Source of the DNA: Artemisia argyi
Lineage: Eukaryota; Streptophyta; Magnoliopsida; Asterales; Asteraceae
Direction of reading: 5' to 3'
Assembly (NCBI GenBank): GCA_030686995.1
Contig: CM060698.1
Span: forward strand, 141,999,106-142,063,105
DNA length: 64,000 bases
The first letter of the stretch is position 1. Every line of letters starts with the position of its first letter. The notes under the pieces were generated by a model. It searched no databases. It worked only from the letters and a program-made list of their open reading frames with translations, and was not told the DNA's origin. Positions 23,875 to 34,996 of the stretch are shown piece after piece. The position numbers were made by a program, and so were the translations under genes.

Positions 23875-24657
23875 TGTTATTGAATTAATTGGTTTCCACC
23901 TATTTCTATTTATTTATGTGTTCTTGAATTGCTTTCATTGAAGTGGCTAATGCTTGTTTAGCATCATGTATACATATACATGTTTAAAGCTAGCTAATGT
24001 TAGACGCCTGCTGATACGTGTTAACAGCCCGACTTGATTCAAACATTGCCTGGCTACAGTCTGAAGACGTGCATGAGAACCATATCTTACGGATATCAAA
24101 AAACTGATATCTCCATTATCCCCATGTGCATGCTTTTTTAAAATTGAATAAGTTGATTACATGCATAGTTATATACGTGCATGATTTTAGGTTGCATTTT
24201 TCATGTTCTTTAATATTTCTAGAAATTAGGACAGTGGTACGTTTTCTGTTTTATTTTTATATTTAACTTGTATTTAGAAAAAAGAGAAGAAGAAGAAAAT
24301 TGATCAAAAATTCTAGTTTCTCTCTTTATTGCTTGAAGTCTTACACGCTTAAAAGGTCTTATCATCTCGTTTCTTTATTTAGTTTTTTAGGAAATTGACC
24401 ATTTAAATCGGTCTTTTATCACCTACTGATATGGCGGTCATGACCCAAATTAAAAAGTAATGTCTTCAAGAAATTATTAAGTATGTCATCCTTTATTTAG
24501 CATACATTTTAATATATGGATGTGATGTGTATCGAGTGCATTCCACATGTAGCACATAACTAGGGAGGGTTACAACAACTATTTTGGTGTTATTTCGAAT
24601 TCAAAATTTTTGTTGTAATAGTTGCACAGTCATAGGAAAATGCATTGTTTGCATTAA
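23875..24657. other. Continuation of the F-box gene 3' flank, then AT-rich DNA
   Basis: AAGTGGCTAATGCTTGTTTA near 23940 matches 40448-40467 downstream of the F-box pseudogene. No gene seen. The region ends at the copia 5' LTR. Confidence 0.5.
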
Positions 24658-24989
24658 TGAGACAGTCAATAAATGCAGTCCCAAACACTCTACTCAAGAT
24701 GAAGACTGCAATGCCAAACACTCCTTTGTGCAGATTATCCACACAAACAAGAATGCAGACTCAAAGCAGCTTACTACACCACACAAGATGGTGTTTATGA
24801 TGTATAGTACCTTGTACAAGTGTAATAAGATGTAGTTGTATAGTTCTAGAAGCTTCATATAGTTACTAGTTAGTTAGTTTAATTTTCCGTCATTTCTTGT
24901 ACTTAAATACTGGCTGTAACCTTCATTTGATAATAATAATAATACAATAACATTTTTCACCTTCACTATGTGTTTCACTCATTTGTTCA
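24658..24989 (+). repeat. 5' LTR of the copia element, 332 bp
   Basis: Starts TGAGACAGTCAATAAATGCA, as does the 3' LTR at 30178, and ends CATTTGTTCA two bases before the primer-binding site. Contains TACTTAAATACTGGCTG, a possible TATA-region, near 24900. Confidence 0.85.
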
Positions 24990-24991
24990 TA

Positions 24992-25003
24992 TGGTATCAG
25001 AGC
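24992..25003 (+). other. Primer-binding site (initiator tRNA-Met)
   Basis: TGGTATCAGAGC, the standard plant copia primer-binding site, two bases after the LTR. Confidence 0.92.
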
Positions 25004-25307
25004 TTGTCCACCACAAATTATGGTGGGTATATGCTCTTAACAAACTTTTCCGATCAAAATAACAAACTTCCACCACAAAAGATTTTCCCGCCAAAATTTT
25101 CCACCATAAAACCATCATAATCAGTCATTAAAACCATCATAATCCATCATTAAATCACCACAATCAATCACAAATCACTGATATTCATCATAAATCAAAT
25201 AATTACATCAACCTTCAATCAAAATTCACAAGAATTAATCAAAATCACAATTCTCCATCATCATCATCATTGATTAATCTTCATAGTCACTCCAAGAAAC
25301 ATCAACA

Positions 25308-26240
25308 ATGGCATATGAAGGTCCAGAAACACAATACACATCCATAACAACTATTCTACCACAAGATGACATCAATTCACCACACAATCCACTTTACTTT
25401 CATCCTAATGATCATCCTGGCATGTTATTGATATCAAAGAAGCTTACTTATTCAGAAAACTATGAGACATGGAAGGGATCAATCTTGATAGCTTTGAGTG
25501 CTAAGAACAAGTTGAAATTGATTACTGGTGAATATGAAGAACCATCTGATGAATTACATCATAGAGTCTATTGGGACAGGGATAATGATATACTTATTTC
25601 ATGCATTCTCAACACAGTTACTGAGGAAATTGGTAATCATCTTACTTTTGTTAATTCTGCAATTGCCTTATGGAATGAATTGCAAGAGCATTACTCTCAA
25701 TTGGATGGTCATAGAATTTACCAAATTTCAAATGAGATTGTCCAACTTAAACAGTTAAATTGCACAATTGAGGTGTATTATCATAAACTCAAAGGTTTGT
25801 GGGATGAGTTACATGCAATAGAAGCACCATATGCATGTACTTGTAAGTGTATATGTGAGAAAGGAAAAGAAAATGGTCAAAGGGAGCAAAGGAATAGATT
25901 GATGCAGTTTCTTATGGGGTTGGATGATAGTTACACAAACATCAAGGGTCAAATTTTGTTAATGCAACCTCTTCTCTTAGTTTCCAAAGCTTATAGTATG
26001 CTAAGACAGGAAGAGAAGCAGAGAGATTCAATTAAACAATCCTCAAACACTCCAATAGCACTCAACTCATTCAGGAATTCACCCTACATACCACCTCATA
26101 GGAACAATCCACCAAACACACCAAACAGTGCTGCTCCAAACATCCCCCAATGACAGAAGAAGCAATTTTAGGAAATGAGTTTTTTGTGCTTATTGTAAAA
26201 AGGAAGGTCACATAAAAGAAGAGTGTTACAAATTGTTGGG
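25308..26240 (+). pseudogene. Copia gag with zinc knuckle, frameshifted
   Basis: ATG at 25308 opens a 281-codon frame ending TGA at 26151-26153. NPLYFHPNDHPGMLLISKKL and YSENYETWKGSILIALSAKN match the copia gag N-terminal region (PF14244-like). LWNELQEHYSQ and the MQFLMGLDDSY stretch match the UBN2/gag core. The CCHC zinc knuckle CAYCKKEGHIKEEC is still encoded at about 26189-26230 in another frame, so an extra base near 26146 and a later stop separate it from gag. Confidence 0.85.
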
Positions 26241-26672
26241 ATATCCACCTGGTCACCCTCTGCACAACAAATATAAAACTCCATCTCAGAGGTTTGCAAG
26301 TACAAACAAGGGAACTTGGTCTGCGTATATGACTACAACAGGAAGAGAAGCAGAGAGATTCAATTAAACAATCCTCAAACACTCCAATAGCACTCGACTT
26401 ATTCAGGAATTCACCCTACATACCACCTCATAGGAACAATCCACCAAACACACCAAATAGTGCTGCTCCAAACACCCCCAATGACAGAAGAAGCAATTTT
26501 AGGAAATGAGTTTTCTGTGCTTATTGTAAAAAGGAAGGTTACACAAAGGAAGAGTGTTACAAATTGTTAGGATATCTAACTGGTCACCCTCTGCACAACA
26601 AATATAAAACTCCATCTTAGAGGTCTGCAAGTACAAACAAGGGAACTAGGTCTGTGTATATGACTACAAGTG
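26009..26672 (+). repeat. 332 bp tandem duplication spanning the gag end and zinc knuckle
   Basis: Units start GGAAGAGAAGCAGAGAGATT at 26009 and at 26341. The second unit has a run of C one base shorter and scattered substitutions, so it is not brand new. As 332 is not a multiple of three, the duplication shifts frame and gives two zinc knuckles at DNA level. Confidence 0.88.
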
Positions 26673-26755
26673 ACACACTTCCACCAATGAGTCCTCTTGA
26701 TGAATACTCCACTTCTAGTGCACCAAGCAACACATAATCTCATGTTTATGCCAGA

Positions 26756-28218
26756 ATGGATCAGTTGCAGAACCAACTCAATCAAGTGCTACTCACAATG
26801 CAAACAACTCAAACAAACACACCTGGTACTACACCTCACATGGCAGGTATATTGTCCTTCTCCCACAATGTTAAGGTTCCTCTTAAGATGGCAGGCATTC
26901 ATTCATTCAACTCTATTGCTAAAATGCACTCTTTCATTGCTTCTAACATAACTCAATCACATTTTATATGGATAATTGATAGTGAGGCTATTGATCACAT
27001 TTGCATTTCACTTAGTCTTATGCATAGCATAACCAAGCTCACCTCACCAATCACTGTTTTACCTAATGGTCAATAAACAATGGTATAGTACACTGGTTCA
27101 GTACATCTTACATCTAAACTAACCATTCATGGAGTTCTTTACATACGTAACTTTACCTACAACCTCATATCCATTAGCAGGCTACTTCACAAAACACTCT
27201 TCTAAGTCATTTTTACTCATGACAAGTTCACATTTCAAGACCATGATGGAAATAACACCATTGGAACCCTCCATGGTGGGCTGTATCTCCTAGATTCAAC
27301 CAAAGTTTCTGCAACACCATCATCAACCATCCTTTCTACCACCACCAATTCTCATCTCTGGCACACAAGATTGGGACATACTCCACTTCAAGTCACACAG
27401 AAAATCAAAAACATTTCCATTTCTCCTTGTAATTTAGATAACAAATGTACAATATGTCCTTTGGCAAAGCATCACATTTTACCATTTCCTACTAGTTCTT
27501 CTCATGTATAGTCAAAATTTGAACTCATTCACCTAGATGTATGGGGCCCTTACAGGCATCCCACAATCAATAAATGTACATATTTTCTCACAATTGTGGT
27601 TGATTACTCTAGAGTTACTTCGACTTATCTGTTACCAAACAAACATCATGTATTTTTAACTTTAAAAAAAAATCAGTTCAAACACAACTTGAAAAAAAAA
27701 TCAAAATCATAAGGAGTGATAATGGTTCTGAGTTCATTAATAACAACTTCACCACATATCTTCAAGATCATGCAATCACTCATCAAACATCTTGTCCTTA
27801 CACTCCACAACAAAATGCCAGAGTTGAGAGAAAACACAGACATCTACTAGAAATGGCAAGATCCATACACTTTCAAGCTTATTTTCCTATTCACTTATGG
27901 GGTTACATTCTTCTAGCATCCACATATATCATCAACAGGTTACCTACACCCACCTTAGAGAACAAAAGTCCGTATGAGCTTTTTCACAACACACCACCTG
28001 CGCTTGATCATTTGAGAACCATAGGTTGCCTTGCATATGCTTACTATCACACCACTGAGAAATTTGATCACAGAGGTACACCCACAGTTCTCATTGGTTA
28101 CCTGTATGACCTCAAAACACATAAAACCATAACAAGCAGGAATGTTCTCTTTGATGAAGCAAAATTCCCATTCTCAGAACCTAAACCACAACCATCACCT
28201 TCAACTTCTCCCCTGTAG
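26756..28218 (+). pseudogene. Copia protease and integrase region
   Basis: The protease active site is at about 26971: WIIDSEAIDHIC, where the family normally has DSGA. Gly to Glu in this loop should inactivate it. The integrase zinc-binding part is near 27355-27480 (HTRLGH... CTICPLAKHH). The core has LDVWGPY (about 27535), RSDNGSEF (about 27714) and YTPQQNARVERKHR (about 27800). The frame from 27853 (MARSIHFQAYFPIHLWGYIL) continues intact to 28216-28218. Stops and small shifts lie at 27074, 27204, 27509 and around 27660-27710. Confidence 0.85.
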
Positions 28219-28689
28219 CCTGATGTATCCTACACCCCCAACTTCACCATTCCACTAATTGCTTCACAACCTGCTTCTACCCCATCACCTATACAACATA
28301 CACCTATTACAACCAGTCCATCCACGTCATCTGATCTACAACCATCACCTACACCCACTGAACCAGTGTTATCACCATCTCAACCTTCTCCAACATCAGA
28401 ACCCTCACCATCTCCACCACCAATACCTAATCCACCACCACTTAGAACTTCAACTAGAACTAAACAAATACCCTCCAAACTCAAAGATTTTCACTGTCAA
28501 CTTCCCAAATCCACCACTCACAACATTCATACTCATAAATTTCATTATACTCATTACATTAATTATCTAAATTTATGTTCGACTTCACTTCACTTCACTT
28601 AATTAACAACATTAATAAACACAATGAACCAACCACATTTAAACAATCTATCACAAATCCTAAATGGAAATAAGTAATGAATAAAGAAA

Positions 28690-30150
28690 TTGCAGCATTA
28701 TAGGAGAATGGTATTGGATTCTTACACTTCTACCACCTGGCAAAATACCATTTGCTACAAATGGGTATGGAAGATCAAGTTTCATGCAAATGGTACTGTT
28801 GAGAGGTACAAAGCCAGGCTTGTAGCAAAGGGATTCAATCAGAAAGATGGTGTAGACTACAAAGAAACCTTTGCACCAGTTGCAAAAATGGTCACAATCA
28901 GAACATTTTTAGCAATTGCAGCTCATCATGGTCGGGAGATTGAGAAACTTGATGTGAACAATGCTTTTCTACATTGGTGACTTACATGAAGAGGTTTACA
29001 TGCAAGTACCACAAGGTTACTCTCATACTTTACCACCTAACACAGTCTGCAAGTTACAAAAGTCTCTCTATGGTTTGAAACAAGCAAAGAGACAATGATT
29101 TGAGAAATTAACTACCTTTCTTATTTCTCTTGGATTCACACAAAGCTATGTAGATACTTCTCTCTTCCCTTTTCAGAAAGGCACCATTTTTCTCAGCTTG
29201 TTGCTCTATGTGGATGATATTCTACTTGCTGGCAATGACAAAGTTCTCATCAGATCTATCAAAGAGAACCTTAATGTTAAATTCAGTATCAAAGAATTGG
29301 GTCCTCTTCATTATTATCTTAGGATTGAATTCTTCATAAACAAATATAGTCTTGCAATGATACAGAGAAAATATACCATGGATTTGGTCAAACATGTTGG
29401 TGTGCTCAACACAAAACCATCAGCCATTCCTTTTAAACCTACTGCTAAGCTCTCAATGGATGATGGTGATCCTCTTCCGGACCCATCAATCTATAGAACA
29501 CTAGTTGGGAAACTCTTATACTTAACCATCACCATACCTGACTTAGCCTTTGTTGCTCAAGCTCTGAGTCAGTTTCTTCAACAACCAAGAACAACACATA
29601 TGAAGGCACTCCTCAAAGTCATCAGATACATCAAACTTTCTCTTGGTCAAGGTCTCATGTTTCTTGTGAACAACTCTTTGAATCTCATGGTTTATTGTGA
29701 CAATGACTGGTCAGTTGTCCAACAACAAGGAGATCAATCACTGGTTTATGGTATTTTTCTGGGCTCAAGTCTTATTTCATGGCAATCAAAGAAGCAAATT
29801 GTTGTATCCAGGTCTTCAACAGAAGCAGAATACAGGGCATTAGTAGACACTACATGTGAAGTCACTTGGATCATGTGCCTACTCAAAGAATTTCAAGTGC
29901 AAACACCTACTCTTGTTCCTATCATGTGTGACAATGCATCTGCTATTGCCTTAGCATCTAATCATGTTCATCATGCTCACACAAAGCATATAGAAATTGA
30001 TTATCACTTTGTGAGGGACAAGATTAAAGCTGGTCAAATCAAAACTGTCTATATTTCTACCAAAGACCAATTGGCTGACATCCTTACTAAAGGCCTAAGC
30101 AAACCTTTACACTACAATTGCTTACCCAAATTGACTTTGTGTAACCCTTA
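28690..30150 (+). pseudogene. Copia reverse transcriptase and RNase H region
   Basis: RT begins with [20 protein letters not shown] then [15 protein letters not shown]. It breaks at [10 protein letters not shown] (28978) by a one-base frameshift and a further stop at 29096, where a Gly or Trp codon reads TGA. From 29198 a 360-codon frame holds the catalytic YVDD (about 29207), the connection, and RNase H. RNase H is marked by SSTEAEYRAL, MCDNASAIALASN and KHIEIDYHFVRDKI, and the frame ends DQLADILTKGLSKPL, the usual copia C-terminus. It reads past the polypurine tract into the 3' LTR. Confidence 0.9.
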
Positions 30151-30164
30151 CACACTGTCAATTT

Positions 30165-30177
30165 GCGAGGGGGATAA
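30165..30177 (+). other. Polypurine tract of the copia element
   Basis: GCGAGGGGGATAA directly before the 3' LTR, the position and base content expected for plus-strand priming. Confidence 0.85.
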
Positions 30178-30322
30178 TGAGACAGTCAATAAATGCAATC
30201 CCAAACACTCTACTCAAGATGAAGACTGCAGTGCCAAACACTCCTTTGGCTTACTACACCACATAAGATGGTGTTTATGATGTATAGTAGCTTGTACAAG
30301 TGTAATAAATGTAATAAGATGG
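30178..30322 (+). repeat. Truncated 3' LTR of the copia element
   Basis: Matches the first about 190 bases of the 5' LTR, minus an internal 40-base block, and stops after TGTAATAA. The U5 end with TTTGTTCA is missing, so no target duplication can be checked. Confidence 0.8.
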
Positions 30323-30767
30323 TGTTTATGATCGATCGTGTGAAAAGTTAGGATCGTGTGGATCGTGGTAGATTGATATTAGCTAAGATTAGTACTCGAC
30401 ATATAGCTTAGTGTCGAAAAATAACGTAAGCGATGTTGTACAGTTTTCTCCGCCTGGAGGGAGGTTATTGACATAGTGCTTATAACTCTCGAGTTGGGTA
30501 CTCGGGGAGTGGAGTAGGGCGAAGAAGAGCTTCGTGACAGAACCACTATAAATCACTTGTTTTGGTTTGATCTTTCCATCTCTATCCTTTTTATTTATTT
30601 CTATTGCTTGTTTGTAATAGTTTAGTATTATGTTCATATTGGTGTTGGTTGATTTCATCTACATACGAACCAGAATTTTTCACAAAGTAAACTTTTATAA
30701 CTAAAGAAAAAATCTGTAAATATTCAACCTCCTTCTAGTTTCCCAAAGATTTTTTCGTTTTTTCCTT
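30323..30767. other. Unassigned sequence after the copia element
   Basis: Contains GATCGTGTG repeated at 30332-30370 and an 89-codon open frame on the minus strand (30389-30658) that I do not recognise. It could be part of another retroelement LTR; not supported. Confidence 0.3.
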
Positions 30768-30784
30768 TTTTTTTTCTTTTTTTT

Positions 30785-31020
30785 AGAACGATACCACACT
30801 TAAAATCCGGACCCCGAGTTAAACCATCCAAATGGGCAGGCCCCGGGACCTGAACCACTAGGAGAGACCCTCGAAGTGAAACCCCTATAACTCATGGCTT
30901 CACACTAAAAGGAAAATGCGATTTTTTTTTGCCATTTGTGAGACTCGAACCCGGATAAAAGTCCTCCCCGAGGTCCTAAAGAAACTCATGTGGACAACTT
31001 AGCTAAGTCACTTAGTTACA
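30785..31020 (-). mobile_element. tRNA-derived SINE (decayed)
   Basis: Minus-strand reading gives an A box-like TAGCTAAGTTGTCC near 30990-31010 and a B box GGGTTCGAGTCTC near 30940-30955. It ends in a purine/A-rich tail (plus-strand T runs at about 30766-30784). Spacing and box order fit a Pol III SINE. No target duplication is clear. Confidence 0.5.
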
Positions 31021-32279
31021 GATAAAAGATAGATGAATAAATAGTTAGAATTAAACAAAGATTTTTATATCCCCATATAAAGAGTTTAAATTGACAAGAG
31101 TAATATAAGTGTTGTTATTCGGGGTGAAAACAAGCCAAGTCGAGCCCGAGCTTACCAGAGTTCAAGCTCGACTCGTTTATATTTTAGAAAGCTTAAGCTT
31201 GAGCTCGGCTTGGTTCAAGCCTAAGATTTGAGCTCAAGCTCAGCTTGTGGATGTATATAAAGCTCGAGCTTCGATGAGGCTCGGCTCGTATGTGACATGC
31301 CTATAAAAAAATACTTGGCTTCTTGAGCTTATGTGTTCGAGCTCGTTTATTTGTATTCAGCTCATAAATGAGCTCGTTAGTACACATACACAAAATGTAC
31401 TAAAGCTCGTTTAGACTTGCGAGCATAGTCGAACTTTGTATATAAAGCTCGGGCTCATTTATCAATTGTGTTGGATAAACCTATACAACAAACCCGATGT
31501 TCGATCGCGGAAAACTAGATCACGAGTTGTATCAAGCACAAGTAGCAAGCACGAGAGACTACAAACAATGGCGGATTCAGGAATACGGCTTAGGGTATGC
31601 ACTATTTTTGTAGAGTTATTGATAAATTTGATTTTTTGGGGTTGCATTTTTCGGGTCGGGTTTTCAGGATTCGGTTTGGGAGTGATTGTTTCACCTTTTG
31701 AATTCTATATTAGAGTCGGTATGGTTTATCAAGATCGGGTTATACGAGACTGAATTTATTTTCGGATTCAAGCGTTTTAATTATGGTTTGTTGTTTCGGT
31801 ACATTTTTTTAACGTTACACAATTCCACATCTAAAAATTCTATAAACAACGGTCTTAAGAAATGCTTTAACATATCCTAGTTCTTAATTGTAAACTTGTA
31901 AAAGAAATGTTAAAATACATGGTATTACGGTAATAACAATAAAATGAGTAAAAGTTATAGTTTAAGTGAGTGAGAAAAGTTCATTTAGAGACTAGTTTTT
32001 TTTACATACCAGGGGACAAATTCTCACCATCATTTAGTTTGATCTAATACCTAAGATTAAACATGGAAACCTAAGTCCATGTCTTTTTCTTTCCTTTTTC
32101 TTTGTTTTTTTTATTATTCACTTTATTTATTTATTTATTTCTTTTTTTTTTGGCTCTTTTTCCCAATTAACGTAACACTTTTTTTTTCTTTCCAATTCAC
32201 ATTTTTTTTTCTTTTTTAAAAAAAAATAAGTCAAGCTTTTCTTTTTTAAATAAATTCACGATTTTTTCTCATTTTATTA

Positions 32280-33290
32280 CGTTTTCGCCCGTTTTTGTCT
32301 GTTTTCACATGATTATATACGTTTTCAGACGTTTTTATACGTTTTCGTCCGTTTTTTTTACGTTTTCGTCTGTTTCAGACGTTTTTGTTCGTTATTATAC
32401 GTTTTCGTCCATTTTTTTACGTTTTCGTCTGTTTTCAGACGTTTTTATCCGTTTTCGTCAGTTTTTATATGTTTGCAAACATTTTTGTCAATTTTCATAC
32501 GTTTTCATCCGTTTTTGTCCGTTTTCAGACGTCTTCGTCCGTTTTTATACGTTTTTGTCCGTTTTCATACGTTGATATACGTTTTCGTCCGTTTTCATAT
32601 GTTTTCATCCGTTTTTACACGATTTCATCCGTTTTTATACGTTTTCGTCCGGTTTCATATGTTTACATATGTTTCCGTCTGATTTCATACGTTTTCCTCT
32701 ATTATTTTATGTTTTCGTCCGTTTTTAGACGTTTTCGTCCTTTTTCCTACATATTCATCTGCTTTCTTACATTTTCATTCACTTTCATAGGTTTTTGTCC
32801 GTTTTTCAATTTCTTTTGGCCAATTTTAGACGTTTTCATACGTTTCTGAATATCACAAGTGATATTCGGTGATACTCATACGTTTTTGTCTGTTTTCATC
32901 CATTTTTGTACATTTTTGTCTGTTTTCAAACGTTTTCGTCTATTTTCATACGTTTCGGCAGTATTTATACGTTTTCAGACGTTTTTATCTGCTTTCAAAA
33001 GTTTTCATAAATTTTTTACATTATCGTCTGTTTTTATATGCTTTCATCCATTTTTATTTTTTTTTCATACGTTTATAAACATTTTCGTCTGTTTTTATGT
33101 ATTTTTGTCTGTTTTCAGACGCTTTCGTCTGTTTTCATACTTTTCAGCAGTTTTTATACGTTTTCGTCCATTTTCATCAATTTTTCATACGTTTTTGTCC
33201 CTTCCAGGCGTGTTTTTACGCTTTCATACGTATTCGTTCGTTTTCATATGTTTTCGTGCGTTTTCATATGTTTCTGAATATCACAATTGA
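32280..33290 (+). repeat. Left arm of FB1: 20 bp tandem repeats
   Basis: About fifty diverged units of GTTTTCGTCCGTTTTCATAC, with TTTTTATAC and TTTCAGACG variants. The arm is interrupted at 32846-32870 by one core-type unit (ATCACAAGTGATATTC). Confidence 0.9.
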
Positions 33291-34330
33291 TATTCTTAAT
33301 ATCATAAGTGATTTTCTTTGATATTCAAAATATCACTTGTGATATTAATAATATCAATTGTTATATTCAGAAACGTATAAAAACGGACGAAAACGAACAA
33401 AAACAGAAGAAAACGTAAGAAAGTGAAAAAAACGTGAATTAAAAAAAATGTGAAAATCACTTATAATATTCTGTATAACACTTGTAATTATCTGAATATC
33501 ACTTGTGATTTTCATGTTACAAAACATTAGTTGAACATCACTTGTGATATTCGGAATATCACTTGTGATTTTTGGAATATCACTTGTGATTTTCTGAATA
33601 TCACAAGTGATTTTCAACTAATGTTTTGTAACATGAAAATCACAAGTGATAATCTGAATATCACAAGTGATATTCAGAAAATTACAAGTGATATTCATGT
33701 TACAAAACGTTAGTTGAAAATCACGTGTGATATTTAGAATATCACTTGTGATTTTCATGTTACAAAATATTAGTTGAAAATCACTTGTGATATTCGGAAT
33801 ATCACTTGTAATATTTAGAATATCACTTGTGATTTTCTGAATATCACTTGTGAATTTCATATTACAGAACAATTGTTGAAAATCACTTGTGATATTCAGA
33901 ATATCACTTGTGATATTCAGAGTGATATTCAACATCACTTTTGAAAAAACGTGAATTTAAAAAAGCGTGAAATCACTTGTAATATTCTAAATATCACTTG
34001 TGATTTATATTCAGAATATCACTTTTGATATTCAGAATATCACTTGCGATATTCTGAATATCACTTGCGATTTTCATGCCACAGAACATTTGTTGAAAAT
34101 CACTTGTGATATTCAGAATATCACTTGCGATATTCAGATATCACTTGCAATATTTTGAATATCACTTGCGATATTCTGAATATCACTTGTGATTTTCATG
34201 TTACAAAATTTTAAAAATCACTTGTGATATTAAGAATATCACGAGTGATATTCAATATCACTCACGATATTCTGAATATCACAAGTGATATTCTGATAAT
34301 CACATTATATCACTTGTGATATTCAGAAAG
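33268..34330. repeat. Core of FB1: near-palindromic 20-mers
   Basis: About forty units related to GAATATCACTTGTGATATTC. Each is its own inverted repeat (9-base arms GAATATCAC/GTGATATTC), in both TT and AA centre versions. A longer spacer CATGTTACAAAACATTAGTT recurs about every 100-250 bases, on either strand. Confidence 0.9.
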
Positions 34331-34910
34331 GTATGAAAACGTTTGAAAACATTTAAAAACGAACTAAAATGAATGAAAACGGACGAAAACGTATAACAAC
34401 GGACGAAAATGAATGAAAACAGATTGAAACCATATGAAAACGTATAAAAATGGACGAAAACATATAAAAATGGACGAAAACGTATGAAAACGAACGAAAA
34501 CATATGAAAACGGACGAAAACGTATGAAAATGGACGAAAACGTATGAAAATAGACAAAAACGTAAGAAAATGGACGAATATATAAGAAAACGGACGAAAA
34601 CGGGCGAAAAAGTATGAAAAAAATTCAAAAACAGATGAAAACGTAAGAAAATGGACGAATATATATACGAAAACGGACGAAAACGTATGAAAACGGGCGA
34701 AAACGTAAGAAAATGGACGAAAATGTATTAAAATGGACGAAACGTATGAAAACGGGTGAAAACGTAAGAAAATAGACGAAAACGTATGAAAACGAGCGAA
34801 AATGTAAGAAAACAGACGAAAACGTATGAAAACGGACGAAAACGTAAGAAAACTGACGAAAACGTAAAAAACCGACGAATATGTATGAAAAACGAAAAAA
34901 ACGTAAAAAA
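34330..34910 (-). repeat. Right arm of FB1: complement of the left arm
   Basis: About thirty units of GTATGAAAACGGACGAAAAC, the reverse complement of the left-arm unit. It could pair with 32280-33290 to form a hairpin of several hundred base pairs with mismatches. Confidence 0.9.
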
Positions 34911-34961
34911 GACGCAAAAAACAAAAAAAAAAAATGGATTATAGAAAACACGTGAAGTTAG

Positions 34962-34996
<35 letters not shown>

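Larger units (their letters stand above)
24658..30330 (+). mobile_element. Ty1/copia LTR retrotransposon, decayed
   Basis: Order on the plus strand: 5' LTR, primer-binding site for initiator Met tRNA, gag, protease, integrase, reverse transcriptase, RNase H, polypurine tract, truncated 3' LTR. Integrase before reverse transcriptase is diagnostic for copia. Many stops and frameshifts, a 332 bp internal duplication and a truncated 3' LTR make it inactive. The 5' LTR lacks the 3' LTR's extra bases and has about 40 bases that the 3' copy lacks (after CACTCCTTTG). Confidence 0.93.

Noticed and set aside
30389..30658. 89-codon minus-strand open frame
   Set aside because: Not recognised, no supporting context, next to retroelement debris; chance length in this AT-rich DNA.
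32309..33321. Several overlapping long open frames rich in Phe, Val, Arg, Ser (e.g. 32385-32849)
   Set aside because: They are translations of the 20 bp tandem repeat in all three frames; no start context, no protein-like complexity. The same holds for 34300-35045, 51965-52663 and 54001-55466.
33354..33938. Open frames rich in ITSDI/ITCD repeats
   Set aside because: Products of the 20-mer palindromic core (AATATCACTTGTGAT), not genes.
32280..34910. Regular 20 bp repeats that could suggest a CRISPR array
   Set aside because: There are no unique spacers between units, the units are diverged, no cas genes occur, and the DNA is eukaryotic.
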